NCBI GenBank assembly: GCA_014584395.1
Contig: JACTMY010000014.1
Location: 248,001 to 312,000, forward strand
DNA length: 64,000 nt
Direction of reading: 5' to 3'
From: Planctomycetota bacterium
Lineage (GTDB): Bacteria > Planctomycetota > Planctomycetia > Gemmatales > HRBIN36
Positions 54,352 through 63,281 of the stretch are shown here, piece by piece. The translations under genes were made by a program, and so were the position numbers. The stretch's first letter is position 1; each line of letters starts with the position of its first letter. The notes beneath the pieces are model-generated. The model did no database searches. It was given only the letters and a program-made list of their open reading frames with translations, and had not been told where the DNA came from.

Positions 54352-56841
54352 ATGGCGACACTCACCCCGATGATGCAGCAATATGAGCAAGCCAAGGCTC
54401 AGTTCCCCGACACGCTGCTGCTCTTCCGCATGGGGGATTTTTACGAACTCTTCAACGACGACGCGCTGACAGCCTCGCGGCTATTGCAGCTCACCCTCAC
54501 CAGCCGCGACAAGCACATCCCCATGGCCGGCTTTCCGCATCACGCCCTCGATACGCATCTCCGCAAACTCATCGAGGCGGGTCTGCGGGTCGCCATTTGC
54601 GAGCAAGTGGAAGACCCGGCTGAGGCCAAGGGATTGGTCAAGCGGGAAGTCATTCGCGTGGTGACGCCAGGCACGCTCACGGATGACGCCCTGCTCGACC
54701 CCAAGCGTTCCAATCTCCTCGCCGCCATCTGGCCCAAGGGAAACGTCTTTGGCCTGGCCTGGGTGGAATTGACCACGGGGCAAATGCAGGCCGTCACGTT
54801 TCCCATGGCGCGGCTGGCCGATGAACTGTTACGCCTTGAACCAGCCGAACTGCTTTGGCCCGACCAAATAGCCGCTCAGCCCCTGGAATCATGCCAACCT
54901 CAACTCGGCCGGCTGATTCTCACCTCGGTGCCGACCTGGTATTTCGAACGGCGCTCGAGCCATCAAGCCCTGCATCAGCACTTTGGGGTTGCGACGATGC
55001 AAGGCTTCGGGTTCGACGATGAGGAGGAAGCCCTGCACGCCGCGGGGGCCTTGCTGCGCTACCTGAGCGACACCCTTAAAGGCGATCTGCGCCATCTGAG
55101 CCGCATTGAACCCTACCAACCGGCCCGGGTTTTATTGTTGGACCATGCCAGCCGACGCGGACTCGAACTCACCAAATCCATACGCGACGAGGGCCGAGAA
55201 GGCACGCTGCTGAACATTCTGGATCGCACCGTCACGGCCATGGGCGCTCGACTGTTGCAAGAGTGGCTGCTCAATCCCAGCACGGATTTGGAGGTCATAG
55301 AGGAGCGCTTGGACGCCGTCGAGGAACTCAAGGCCCAAAGCGGCCTGCGCATGGATTTGAAAGGCCATCTCGAGCATCTTCCCGATTTGCCGCGTCTGAC
55401 CACGCGGGTTTGCACGGGCCGGGCATCGCCGCGCGATCTGGCCGCCATTGCCGTGGTCTTGCAGCGTTTGCCGGCCGTGCTCAAGCTCCTGGACCGAACC
55501 AAGTCGTCCCTGCCGCGCCATGTTCGTGAGCAAATGGCCCCTTGCCCGGAACTGTGCCAGTTGATCCAAGCCGCCCTGGTTGATCAGCCGCCGCTAAGTC
55601 CTAAGGAGGGAGGGCTGATCCGGCCTGGTTATCACGCTGAATTGGATCAACTCCACGACGTCAGCCGCGGCGGCAAGGCTTGGCTGGCTCGCTTTCAAGC
55701 CCAGGAGATCGAGCGTACCGGCATTCCCAGCCTCAAGGTCGGCTTCAATTCCGTCTTCGGTTACTATATCGAGATCACGCATGCCCAGGCCAGCAAGGTG
55801 CCAGCGGAGTACCAGCGCAAGCAGACGCTCAAGAATGCAGAGCGCTACATCACTCCCGAGCTTAAGACGCATGAAGAGCAGGTCCTAAGGGCGGAGGATA
55901 AAGCCAAGGCCCTTGAATATGAGCTTTTCCTGCAGCTTCGAGAGCGGGTGGTTCAAGAGAAGAACGCCCTCTACCAAACCGCCCGATCCATCGCGGTTTT
56001 AGACGTGCTGCTCAGCCTGGCTGAATTGGCGGATCGTTATCACTATTGCCGGCCCCTATTGGACCATGGCACCGACTACTGCATCGAGGAAGGGCGGCAT
56101 CCGGTCTTAGATGTCACCCTGCCGGCCGGAACCTTCGTGCCCAATGATGTGGCCCTCGATGTGACGGGCGGCAGCTTGTGGTTGATCACCGGCCCCAACA
56201 TGGCGGGCAAGAGCACCTATATCCGACAAGTCGCCTTGATTTGCATCCTGGCACAAATGGGCAGCTTTGTTCCCGCGCGTTCCGCCCGACTCGGCATCGT
56301 CGACCGCATCTTTACCCGCATCGGCGCAGGCGACGACCTGGCCCGCGGGCAGAGCACCTTTATGGTCGAAATGACCGAAACGGCCAACATTCTGCACAAC
56401 GCCACGCCCCGAAGTTTGGTCATCCTCGATGAAGTCGGCCGCGGCACCAGCACCTACGACGGACTTGCCCTGGCGTGGGCCATCGTTGAGCATCTCCATG
56501 ACCAGGTGGGCTGTCGGACGCTCTTTGCCACCCATTATCACGAATTGACGCAGCTACAACATACCCTGCCCCGGCTCCGCAACTTCAACGTGCAGGTGCA
56601 CGAAGAAAACGGCCATGTCACCTTTCTGCACCGTATTGCTCCAGGGGCTGCCGATCAAAGCTATGGCATTCACGTTGCCAAATTGGCCGGCGTGCCCAAT
56701 CCGGTGCTCGCCCGCGCCCAGCAAGTTTTGGAACAGCTTGAAAACCAGCATGCGGCTGGCCCTGTCCTCACCGAGAGCAAGCGGCGCCGCAAGCGGTCCT
56801 TGATCACGCAGCCAAGCCTGTTTGGTTTTCCAGAAGATTAG
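54352..56841 (+). CDS. mutS: DNA mismatch repair protein MutS
   Basis: An 829-residue MutS. The N-terminal mismatch-binding domain has M-G-D-F-Y-E-L-F near residue 27, containing the Phe-x-Glu motif that stacks on the mismatch. The clamp/lever regions follow, and the ATPase domain has T-G-P-N-M-A-G-K-S-T near 612, D-E-x-G-R-G-T-S-T-Y-D-G near 690, and F-A-T-H-Y-H-E-L near 722. Length is normal. ATG at 54352 is chosen; a GTG two codons upstream is in frame. The stop overlaps that of the convergent panB. No mutL is in the window. Confidence 0.96.
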   Translation: MATLTPMMQQYEQAKAQFPDTLLLFRMGDFYELFNDDALTASRLLQLTLTSRDKHIPMAGFPHHALDTHLRKLIEAGLRVAICEQVEDPAEAKGLVKREVIRVVTPGTLTDDALLDPKRSNLLAAIWPKGNVFGLAWVELTTGQMQAVTFPMARLADELLRLEPAELLWPDQIAAQPLESCQPQLGRLILTSVPTWYFERRSSHQALHQHFGVATMQGFGFDDEEEALHAAGALLRYLSDTLKGDLRHLSRIEPYQPARVLLLDHASRRGLELTKSIRDEGREGTLLNILDRTVTAMGARLLQEWLLNPSTDLEVIEERLDAVEELKAQSGLRMDLKGHLEHLPDLPRLTTRVCTGRASPRDLAAIAVVLQRLPAVLKLLDRTKSSLPRHVREQMAPCPELCQLIQAALVDQPPLSPKEGGLIRPGYHAELDQLHDVSRGGKAWLARFQAQEIERTGIPSLKVGFNSVFGYYIEITHAQASKVPAEYQRKQTLKNAERYITPELKTHEEQVLRAEDKAKALEYELFLQLRERVVQEKNALYQTARSIAVLDVLLSLAELADRYHYCRPLLDHGTDYCIEEGRHPVLDVTLPAGTFVPNDVALDVTGGSLWLITGPNMAGKSTYIRQVALICILAQMGSFVPARSARLGIVDRIFTRIGAGDDLARGQSTFMVEMTETANILHNATPRSLVILDEVGRGTSTYDGLALAWAIVEHLHDQVGCRTLFATHYHELTQLQHTLPRLRNFNVQVHEENGHVTFLHRIAPGAADQSYGIHVAKLAGVPNPVLARAQQVLEQLENQHAAGPVLTESKRRRKRSLITQPSLFGFPED

Positions 56842-57677
56842 CTGAAGGAATGTTCTTTTCCTGGGAAGTCCGAGGATCGGACCTCCCGGGCATATTGCTC
56901 CACCGCCATGCGAACTTGCTCGCCCACGTCGGCGTAGCGCTTGACGAATTTGGGCCTGAGGTGGTCCTGCAGCCCCAGGAGATCGTGCAGGACGAGCACC
57001 TGGCCGTCACAGCCTCTGCCCGCGCCAATGCCGATGGTGGGCACGCCGACCGAGCGAGTGATCGCCGCGGCGGCATCGGCTGGAACGCATTCGATGACCA
57101 AAGAGAAGGCCCCTGCCTCGGCCACGGCCTTGGCATCCGCGAGCAACGTTGTCACGTCTCGCTGCACCTTGAACCCGCCGAAACGATGCACCGCTTGCGG
57201 CGTCATGCCGACATGGCCCATGACCGGGATCTCCGCGCGCACCAGAGCCGCGATGGTTTCATACATGGCCACGCCCCCCTCCAGCTTCACGGCCTGGGCG
57301 CCGGCCCGGATCAATCGGCCCGCATTGCGAATCGCTTGGCGCGGGCTGAGGTGATAACTCAGAAAGGGCATATCGGCAATCAACAGGCTCCTCGGCCTGG
57401 CACGGGCCACCATCTGGGTGTGATAGACCATGTGCCCCATGGTCACGGGCAGCGGAGTGGCATGCCCTTGCACGACCATGCCCAGGGAATCGCCGACGAG
57501 AATGGCATCGACCCCCGCCGCGTCCACTAGCCGAGCCATGGCATAATCGTAAGCCGTCACCACCACCAACTTCGTTTGCTTTTCCTTCGCCTGGCGAAAC
57601 AGAGGGATCGTCATGGATACAGGTTCAGAGCCAGGCTTGGCGTTGACGTTTGGCTTGGATCGCGGCGAAGCTGCCAT
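56838..57677 (-). CDS. panB: 3-methyl-2-oxobutanoate hydroxymethyltransferase
   Basis: A 279-residue PanB, the ketopantoate-forming step of pantothenate and coenzyme A synthesis. Motifs: V-V-V-T-A-Y-D-Y near residue 39, the metal/substrate blocks V-G-D-S-L-G-M-V-V-Q-G, M-P-F-x-S-Y, K-L-E-G-G near 130, G-H-V-G-M-T-P-Q near 155, I-G-I-G-A-G near 213 and C-D-G-Q-V-L-V-x-H-D-L-L-G. The first 21 residues are extra compared with most PanB; an ATG at 57614 would give the usual length. AAAGAAAG precedes the ATG at 57677. Stop codons of panB and mutS overlap. panC and panD are not here. Confidence 0.94.
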   Translation of the reverse strand: MAASPRSKPNVNAKPGSEPVSMTIPLFRQAKEKQTKLVVVTAYDYAMARLVDAAGVDAILVGDSLGMVVQGHATPLPVTMGHMVYHTQMVARARPRSLLIADMPFLSYHLSPRQAIRNAGRLIRAGAQAVKLEGGVAMYETIAALVRAEIPVMGHVGMTPQAVHRFGGFKVQRDVTTLLADAKAVAEAGAFSLVIECVPADAAAAITRSVGVPTIGIGAGRGCDGQVLVLHDLLGLQDHLRPKFVKRYADVGEQVRMAVEQYAREVRSSDFPGKEHSFS

Positions 57678-57763
57678 GGGGTCGCTTTCTTTATCATGGG
57701 AACAAGAGATGGCCCTATTATAATCAACGACAAGCCCTCTCAGCAGAGCGAAAGAGTCTTCCG

Positions 57764-58459
57764 ATGTTGCAAATCGCCAATCTGATCAAGCGTTTTCCGC
57801 CTGCGCCGGTTTTACTGAATGGCCTTAACCTGGCGATGGAGAAAGGCGATATTCTCGCCCTCATGGGCCCGTCGGGATGCGGCAAGACCACGCTGCTGCG
57901 GCTCGTCGCTGGCTTGGAGGTTCCCGATCAAGGCACCATTCACTTTGCGGGTCCAAACCGTCCGTCGATTGGGTATGTGGGCCAGGTTCCTCATTTATAT
58001 CCCCATCTGAATGTTGAACAAAACCTGGCGATTGGTTGGCAACTCCAATACAATAAAAATAAGTTTAGGTGGTGGGAGAACCGGTACGCAACGGAACTCC
58101 GCCAGCGGCTTGATCAAGTCGTCCAACTCCTCGAGTTGGCAGCGATTTTGGACCGCCCGCCCGCCTCCCTCTCGGGGGGAGAGAGGCAACGGGTCAGTCT
58201 GGGTCGCACCTTGGTTCGCCGTCCGGCGGTTTTTTTGTTGGATGAACCGACAGCTTATCTGGATCGGCCCCTGGCCGACCGCTTGATGGAGCGGTTGCTA
58301 GGCAGTTTCCGCGAATGGCGGGCCACGGTTCTCTGGATCACCCATCAAGAATCCGAAGCACGGATCGTGAGCGATCGCCTGGGCCGATTTGCACAGGGCC
58401 GGTTGATCCTCGCCTCGCATGAACGAGAAACTCGAAACGAAATAGCTATCTCATCGTGA
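57764..58459 (+). CDS. ABC transporter ATP-binding protein
   Basis: A 231-residue ABC ATPase. Walker A is G-P-S-G-C-G-K-T near residue 36, Q-loop V-G-Q-V-P near 75, signature L-S-G-G-E-R-Q-R near 135, Walker B V-F-L-L-D-E-P-T near 157 and H-loop T-H-Q-E near 193. It resembles the ATPases of nitrate/sulfonate/taurine importers, but no permease or binding protein lies next to it, so the transporter is unknown. ATG at 57764 follows an AAAGAG site; the frame extends further upstream without domain content. It lies 43 bases before nusA. Confidence 0.92.
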   Translation: MLQIANLIKRFPPAPVLLNGLNLAMEKGDILALMGPSGCGKTTLLRLVAGLEVPDQGTIHFAGPNRPSIGYVGQVPHLYPHLNVEQNLAIGWQLQYNKNKFRWWENRYATELRQRLDQVVQLLELAAILDRPPASLSGGERQRVSLGRTLVRRPAVFLLDEPTAYLDRPLADRLMERLLGSFREWRATVLWITHQESEARIVSDRLGRFAQGRLILASHERETRNEIAISS

Positions 58460-58502
58460 TGGCCCTCACCGGGCGCTTCACTCCCTATTGAAGGTACTGA
58501 CT

Positions 58503-59933
58503 ATGAACGGCCCCGAAGTGCTCCGCATCGTCGACGCCATGCATCGCGATAAGAATATCCCGAAGGACATCATTTTCGATGGCATTGAATCGGCCCTCAT
58601 GCTCGCCGCACGCAAGCATTTTAACGAAGCGGAAGACATCCTCATCCAGATCGATCGCGGCACGGGCAACATCATTGCCAAGAAAGGCGACGTCGACATT
58701 GACCCGCAAATCCTCGGCCGCATCGCCGCGCAATCCGCCAAGCAGGTGATGATCCAAAAAATCCGCGAGGCCGAGTGCACCTCCGTCTATGACGACTTCA
58801 TCAACAAACGGGGCGAACTGGTCACCGGCACCATTCAGCGCATCGAAAATGGCTCCGCGCTCGTCACCATCGGCACCAAGACTGAAGCCTTTCTGCCGCG
58901 CAGCGAGATGATCCCCGGCGAATCGCCCCATATCGGCCAGCGCATCAAGGCCATCATTCTTGACGTGCGCAAGATGGGCAATCGCGTCCGCATTGTGTTG
59001 TCGCGCACCCATCCCGACTTTGTCCGCCGCCTCTTCGAGCAGGAAATTCCCGAAATCGCCGACCGCACCATCGCCCTCAAGTCTGTGGCCCGCGAGGCCG
59101 GCTATCGCACCAAGATCGCCGCCAGCAGCATCGATCAGAAAGTGGACGCCGTCGGCGCCTGCGTCGGCGTGCGCGGCAGCCGCATCAAGAACATCATCGA
59201 TGAACTCGGCGGCGAACGCATCGACATCGTCCGCTGGAATGAATCGCTGCAAGTCATGATTCCCAACGCCCTGCAGCCCGCCGTGATCGAGGAGATCATG
59301 CTCTATCCCCGCCTGGGCCGGGCCATCGTCCTGGTCAAGGAGGATCAACTCTCGCTCGCCATCGGCCGCCGCGGTCAAAACGTGCGCCTGGCTTCCAAGC
59401 TCGTCGGCTGGGACATCGAAATCATGACCGCCGAGGAACTCGCCGAGAGCATCGAACGAGCCGAGGAATGGTTCCGGATGCTGCCCAATGTCACGGATGA
59501 ATTGGTCGAACGCTTCATCGAGGAAGGCTTCCTGTCCTACGACGACCTGACCTTCATGGAGCCAGCCGACATGACGGAACTGTTCGGCTTGACCGAGGAG
59601 CAAGCGGAAACACTCATCGCCGTGGCCGAGCAAGCCGCCGAAGCCGTCGAGCAAGCCAAGCAAGAAGCCGCAGCCGCCAAAGAAGCCGCCGAGGCCGAAG
59701 CCGCCCTGAGCGAAGGCGAATCGGCTGAAGGTAAAGGCGAGACTGCGGAAACCTCCGAGGGGATGGCAGATAATGAGAATGAGACTGCCGTGAGCGGGGT
59801 CGCTGATTCGGAGCAATCCACCGAGGAGTCGCAAATGGAGTCGTCTGACTCAGAACCCCCTGCATCTGAGGAAGTCCCGATCGAAGCAACCGAAGCCGTC
59901 GAATCGGAGCGAACCGACCCCGAAGCGAACTGA
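58503..59933 (+). CDS. nusA: transcription termination/antitermination factor NusA
   Basis: A 476-residue NusA. The N-terminal RNA-polymerase-binding domain (to about 125), an S1 domain with G-T-I-Q-R-I-E...F-L-P-R-S-E near 112-150, and two KH domains with [11 protein letters not shown] and [10 protein letters not shown] near 222 and 286 are all present. A helix-hairpin-helix-like stretch follows near 325-380. The last 95 residues are an Ala/Glu/Ser-rich acidic tail in place of the usual acidic repeats. ATG at 58503 has GAAGG ten bases upstream; a TTG five codons earlier is in frame. The common partners rimP and infB are not adjacent. Confidence 0.95.
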   Translation: MNGPEVLRIVDAMHRDKNIPKDIIFDGIESALMLAARKHFNEAEDILIQIDRGTGNIIAKKGDVDIDPQILGRIAAQSAKQVMIQKIREAECTSVYDDFINKRGELVTGTIQRIENGSALVTIGTKTEAFLPRSEMIPGESPHIGQRIKAIILDVRKMGNRVRIVLSRTHPDFVRRLFEQEIPEIADRTIALKSVAREAGYRTKIAASSIDQKVDAVGACVGVRGSRIKNIIDELGGERIDIVRWNESLQVMIPNALQPAVIEEIMLYPRLGRAIVLVKEDQLSLAIGRRGQNVRLASKLVGWDIEIMTAEELAESIERAEEWFRMLPNVTDELVERFIEEGFLSYDDLTFMEPADMTELFGLTEEQAETLIAVAEQAAEAVEQAKQEAAAAKEAAEAEAALSEGESAEGKGETAETSEGMADNENETAVSGVADSEQSTEESQMESSDSEPPASEEVPIEATEAVESERTDPEAN

Positions 59934-59996
59934 GAGACGGTTTGCTCCAAAGCGGTTAGCTGCGGTTGGTGAACGTTACCTTGCGAGGAAAACGAC

Positions 59997-60069
59997 TGGG
60001 CCCGCTCGGATTCGAACCGAGAACCAAAGGATTATGAGTCCTCTGCTCTGACCGTTGAGCTACGGGCCC
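59997..60069 (-). tRNA. tRNA with CAU anticodon, tRNA-Ile2-like (or elongator tRNA-Met)
   Basis: A 73-base cloverleaf on the minus strand: acceptor stem GGGCCCG/CGGGCCC, D-stem GCTC/GAGC, anticodon stem GAGGA/TCCTT with loop CTCATAA, and T-arm CTCGG-TTCGAAT-CCGAG. The discriminator is A and CCA is not encoded. The anticodon is CAU. The loop context ACTCATAATC and the TTGGT variable region are closer to the isoleucine tRNA whose C34 is modified to lysidine than to Met tRNAs, but sequence alone does not settle this. It is convergent with nusA. Confidence 0.85.
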
Positions 60070-60169
60070 GCTATCATCATCACCCTATGGAACCCACCGG
60101 GCTTTCGTCCAGACGCGGCTCACTTGCCCTTGCCATGGGTTGATTTGCATCAAGCCCTGGGGGTTCGCC

Positions 60170-61105
60170 TTAACTTGTTATGCTCCCCGTCGACTTGTCC
60201 AGCGACAGCATCTGTCGAGCCGCTTCATCGTCGTTGATCCGGCCCGATTGCCATTGTTCCAAGATCGGCTTCCAGGTTTCCGGGTGAGCATGCAGCAAAT
60301 CGACCCAGGCGGCCTGGGCAAGCCGCAAGAGCGTGTTCGCATTGCGGAGCCTGATGCCGCGGCGCGAGGGTTGGGCCAAGATCCCCTGGCGTAGTTCATC
60401 GAGACCGATGTTCTTCGATGAACTCACCCTCAAGACGGGGATCGGTCGGCAACCCGGCAGGTTGAGCAACGCTTTGACCTGGGCCTCCGTCCGATCCGCT
60501 CCGGGCAAGTCGGCCTTATGCACGACCACCAAATCAGCCACTTCGAGTAAACCTGCCTTCTCCCATTGCACATCGTCACCGGCCTCGGGCTGGACAAGCA
60601 CGACCAGCACGTCGGCCCGTTGCCGGACGGCCGTGTCGCCCTGGCCCGCGCCGACGGTTTCGATCAGGACTTGGTGGAAGCCAAATTGATGCAGCAGTTG
60701 CACCATAAGGTCGAGTTGATCGGGGACGGCTTCATGGCCGCTGGGCGTCGCCAGGCTGCGAACATAAACGCCGTCATCGTCAGGATAATTGGGCATGCGC
60801 AGCCGATCGCCCAAAAGCGCTCCCCCCGTGAGGGGGCTTTCCGGGTCGCAAGCCAAGACGGCGACCGACTCGCCGGCATGACGGAAATTCGCGATCATTT
60901 TGCCGACGAGGGTGCTCTTGCCGACGCCGCCGCTGCCAGTGAAGGCAATCACGCGGTTTTGATCGGGGATGGCCGGCAAACCCCGCAGGGCCGCTTGAAT
61001 GTTGGCGATCTGTTCGCCTCGAGCGATCCAGGTCAATAGCCGAGCCAAGGCCCGACGATCCCGGCGCAGGAACCGTTCCCACACTTCGGCAAACGTCATG
61101 GACAT
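60170..61105 (-). CDS. meaB: MeaB/ArgK-type G-protein chaperone of acyl-CoA mutase
   Basis: A 311-residue SIMIBI GTPase. The P-loop is G-S-G-G-V-G-K-S-T near residue 57; the Asp-rich D-P-E-S-P-L-T-G-G-A-L-L-G-D-R switch I follows near 87; E-T-V-G-A-G-Q-G-D is switch II near 148; the base-binding motif H-K-A-D near 195 stands for N-K-x-D. MeaB proteins gate cofactor loading and protect B12-dependent mutases. It lies four bases after the B12-binding subunit gene, completing the operon. The D-x-x-x-x-x-x-x-G-D-R block and length are typical. Confidence 0.93.
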   Translation of the reverse strand: MSMTFAEVWERFLRRDRRALARLLTWIARGEQIANIQAALRGLPAIPDQNRVIAFTGSGGVGKSTLVGKMIANFRHAGESVAVLACDPESPLTGGALLGDRLRMPNYPDDDGVYVRSLATPSGHEAVPDQLDLMVQLLHQFGFHQVLIETVGAGQGDTAVRQRADVLVVLVQPEAGDDVQWEKAGLLEVADLVVVHKADLPGADRTEAQVKALLNLPGCRPIPVLRVSSSKNIGLDELRQGILAQPSRRGIRLRNANTLLRLAQAAWVDLLHAHPETWKPILEQWQSGRINDDEAARQMLSLDKSTGSITS

Positions 61106-61109
61106 GCTC

Positions 61110-61526
61110 TCACGCCTGGGTTACCGCGGACTGGGCAAAGGGACGGAGAAAATCGACGGCTTCTTGTATGGAAGTGCCAGGTCCAAACACGCGAACCACG
61201 CCCATCGCCATCAATTTGGGGACGTCCGCTTCGGGGATGATGCCGCCGACAAAGACGCCCACATTGTCCAGTCCCTGGGCCTTGAGCAGTTCCATGAGCC
61301 GGGGGACGATCGTCAGATGGGCACCGCTCAAAATGCTGATGCCCAGGAAGTCAGCGTCTTCGTCGGCCACGGTGCGGATGACGGCTTCGGGCGTTTGCCA
61401 CAGACCCGTGTAAATGACATGGAAGCCTGCATCCCGCAAGCCGCGGGCAACCACCTTGACCCCGCGATCATGGCCATCCAAGCCAACCTTCGCCAATACA
61501 ATGCGCAATGAATTTGATTCGCTCAT
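61110..61526 (-). CDS. coenzyme B12-binding subunit of acyl-CoA mutase
   Basis: A 138-residue stand-alone cobalamin-binding domain. The lower-ligand motif D-G-H-D-R-G (D-x-H-x-x-G) lies near residue 22, followed by G-F-H-V-I-Y-T-G-L-W, the S-x-L at G-I-S-I-L-S-G-A-H and the G-G-I-I-P near 95. It pairs with the catalytic subunit encoded just upstream. The two-gene layout with a small subunit of this size matches isobutyryl-CoA mutase IcmA/IcmB as well as some split methylmalonyl-CoA mutases. ATG at 61526 is taken; a GTG at 61538 would add four residues. Confidence 0.93.
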   Translation of the reverse strand: MSESNSLRIVLAKVGLDGHDRGVKVVARGLRDAGFHVIYTGLWQTPEAVIRTVADEDADFLGISILSGAHLTIVPRLMELLKAQGLDNVGVFVGGIIPEADVPKLMAMGVVRVFGPGTSIQEAVDFLRPFAQSAVTQA

Positions 61527-61565
61527 GTAACGATTCACCCAACGGCTAGCCGATCACGGCGACAC

Positions 61566-63227
61566 CTACCAGGTGCCGCCCACGGTGTAGCGGCCGTACA
61601 CTTCGGCCAGGGCATTGACGGCCTCGCCGACGGTCACTCGGGCCCGGGCGGCTTCAATTAATTGCGGCATCAGATTTTCATTCTTCTCGGCGGCGCGTTT
61701 GACGGCGCCCAGATGCCGTTCCACGTCGGCGGCGCTGCGCTCCGTCTTGATCTTCCGCAGCGATGCCACTTGTTCCTTCTCCACGGCCTCCTCAATCTGG
61801 AGAATCTCCAGGGGCTTTTCTTCCTTCTCCTGGAAGGCATTGACCCCGACAATCAGTTTGCGCTTGGCATCGACGTCTTGCTGATAGGCGTAGCTGGCGT
61901 CGGCGATCTCGCGGCGGAAGAAGCCATTTTCGATGCCGCGAATAACGCCGCCGATCTCCTCGATCTGCTCAAAATAGCGGCGGGCTTCTTCCTTCATCTT
62001 GTGGGTGAAGGATTCCACAAAATAGCTGCCGCCCAGCGGATCAACGGTGTTGGTCACGCCCGTTTCAAAAGCCAGGACTTGCTGGGTGCGCAAAGCCAAG
62101 GTCACGGCAAATTCACTGGGCAAAGCCAAGGTCTCGTCCATTGAGTTGGTGTGGAGGGATTGACAACCTCCCAAAACGGCGGCCATCGCTTGATAGGCCA
62201 CGCGAATCAGATTGACGTAGGGCTGCTTGTCTTGCAAGGAGCAACCCGCGGTTTGCGCATGAAAACGGAGCTTCCAAGAAGCTTCCTTGCTCGCCCCAAA
62301 ATCATTGCGGAGCCGCTCGGCCCACAACACGCGCGCCGCTCGATATTTGGCAATTTCCTCGAAAACATCGTTGTGAGCATTAAAGAAAAAGCTAAGCCGA
62401 CCCGCGAACTCATCGACCTCCATGCCGCGTTTCAAGCTTTCCTCCACGTAGTGGAAGCCGTCAGCGAGGGTGAAGGCCAGTTCTTGCACGGCCGTGGAGC
62501 CTGCCTCGCGAATATGATAGCCGCTCACGCTGACTGGATTCCATTGCGGCACGTGCTTGGCGCAAAATTCGATGACGTCGACGACCAGCTTGACGGATGG
62601 CTCGGGGGGATAGACAAACTCATTCTGGGCGTGGAATTCCTTGAGGATGTCGTTCTGAATCGTGCCGCGCAGCTTGCGCAGATCGAAGCCATTGTCCTGG
62701 GCGTTGGCCAAATAATAGGCCATGACGATGATCGCGGGAGCGTTGATCGTCATGGAGACGGAGACATCCTCGAGGTTGATGTCGCGATAGAGCCGTTCCA
62801 TGTCGTTGAGCGAACTGACCGCCACGCCGAGGCGGCCGACTTCCCCCAGGGAGCGGGGGTCATCGCTGTCCAACCCCATGAGCGTGGGCAGATCGAAAGC
62901 CGTGCTCAGCCCCGTTTGCCCTTTCTCCAGCAGGAATTTGAAGCGCTGGTTAGTTTGAGCGGCTGTGCCGAAGCCGGCGAATTGCCGCATCGTCCACAGC
63001 CGGCCCCGATGCATGGTGGCATGAACGCCTCGCGTATAGGGGAATTGGCCGGGATAGCCCAGGTCTTGATCGGGGTCGAAACCGCAGGCCGCTAAATGTT
63101 CGGGAGTGTAGAGCGGCTCGATGGGAACGCCGCTGACCGTCGTCGGCGGTTGCGGCCGATCAGGGGACTTCGCCAGTTCCTGTTGATATTTCTCTTGGGC
63201 CAGGTTCGAGGCATAAGCGGTAGACAT
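61566..63227 (-). CDS. B12-dependent acyl-CoA mutase large subunit, isobutyryl-CoA mutase-type active site
   Basis: A 553-residue TIM-barrel subunit of the methylmalonyl-CoA mutase superfamily, without its own B12 domain. The barrel has T-M-R-Q-F-A-G-F-G near 79-87, G-T-I-Q-N-D-I-L-K-E-F near 188-198 and S-G-Y-H-I-R-E-A-G near 235. General catalytic residues Gln191, Tyr237 and His238 are present. Phe83 and Gln201 stand at the two sites that are Tyr89 and Arg207 in the Propionibacterium methylmalonyl-CoA mutase, where they hold the substrate carboxylate; isobutyryl-CoA mutase has Phe and Gln there. The likely reaction is isobutyryl-CoA to n-butyryl-CoA. AGCAGG precedes the ATG. Confidence 0.88.
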   Translation of the reverse strand: MSTAYASNLAQEKYQQELAKSPDRPQPPTTVSGVPIEPLYTPEHLAACGFDPDQDLGYPGQFPYTRGVHATMHRGRLWTMRQFAGFGTAAQTNQRFKFLLEKGQTGLSTAFDLPTLMGLDSDDPRSLGEVGRLGVAVSSLNDMERLYRDINLEDVSVSMTINAPAIIVMAYYLANAQDNGFDLRKLRGTIQNDILKEFHAQNEFVYPPEPSVKLVVDVIEFCAKHVPQWNPVSVSGYHIREAGSTAVQELAFTLADGFHYVEESLKRGMEVDEFAGRLSFFFNAHNDVFEEIAKYRAARVLWAERLRNDFGASKEASWKLRFHAQTAGCSLQDKQPYVNLIRVAYQAMAAVLGGCQSLHTNSMDETLALPSEFAVTLALRTQQVLAFETGVTNTVDPLGGSYFVESFTHKMKEEARRYFEQIEEIGGVIRGIENGFFRREIADASYAYQQDVDAKRKLIVGVNAFQEKEEKPLEILQIEEAVEKEQVASLRKIKTERSAADVERHLGAVKRAAEKNENLMPQLIEAARARVTVGEAVNALAEVYGRYTVGGTW

Positions 63228-63281
63228 AACCTGCTTCCTTTATGAAAGGTCGCGATCCCACTCGCCATCGGCAGCGGCTGC

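Noticed and set aside
58485-59834. 449-codon minus-strand frame opposite nusA
   Set aside because: Gly/Phe/Leu/Asp-rich antisense shadow of the nusA codon pattern; nusA is unmistakable on the other strand.
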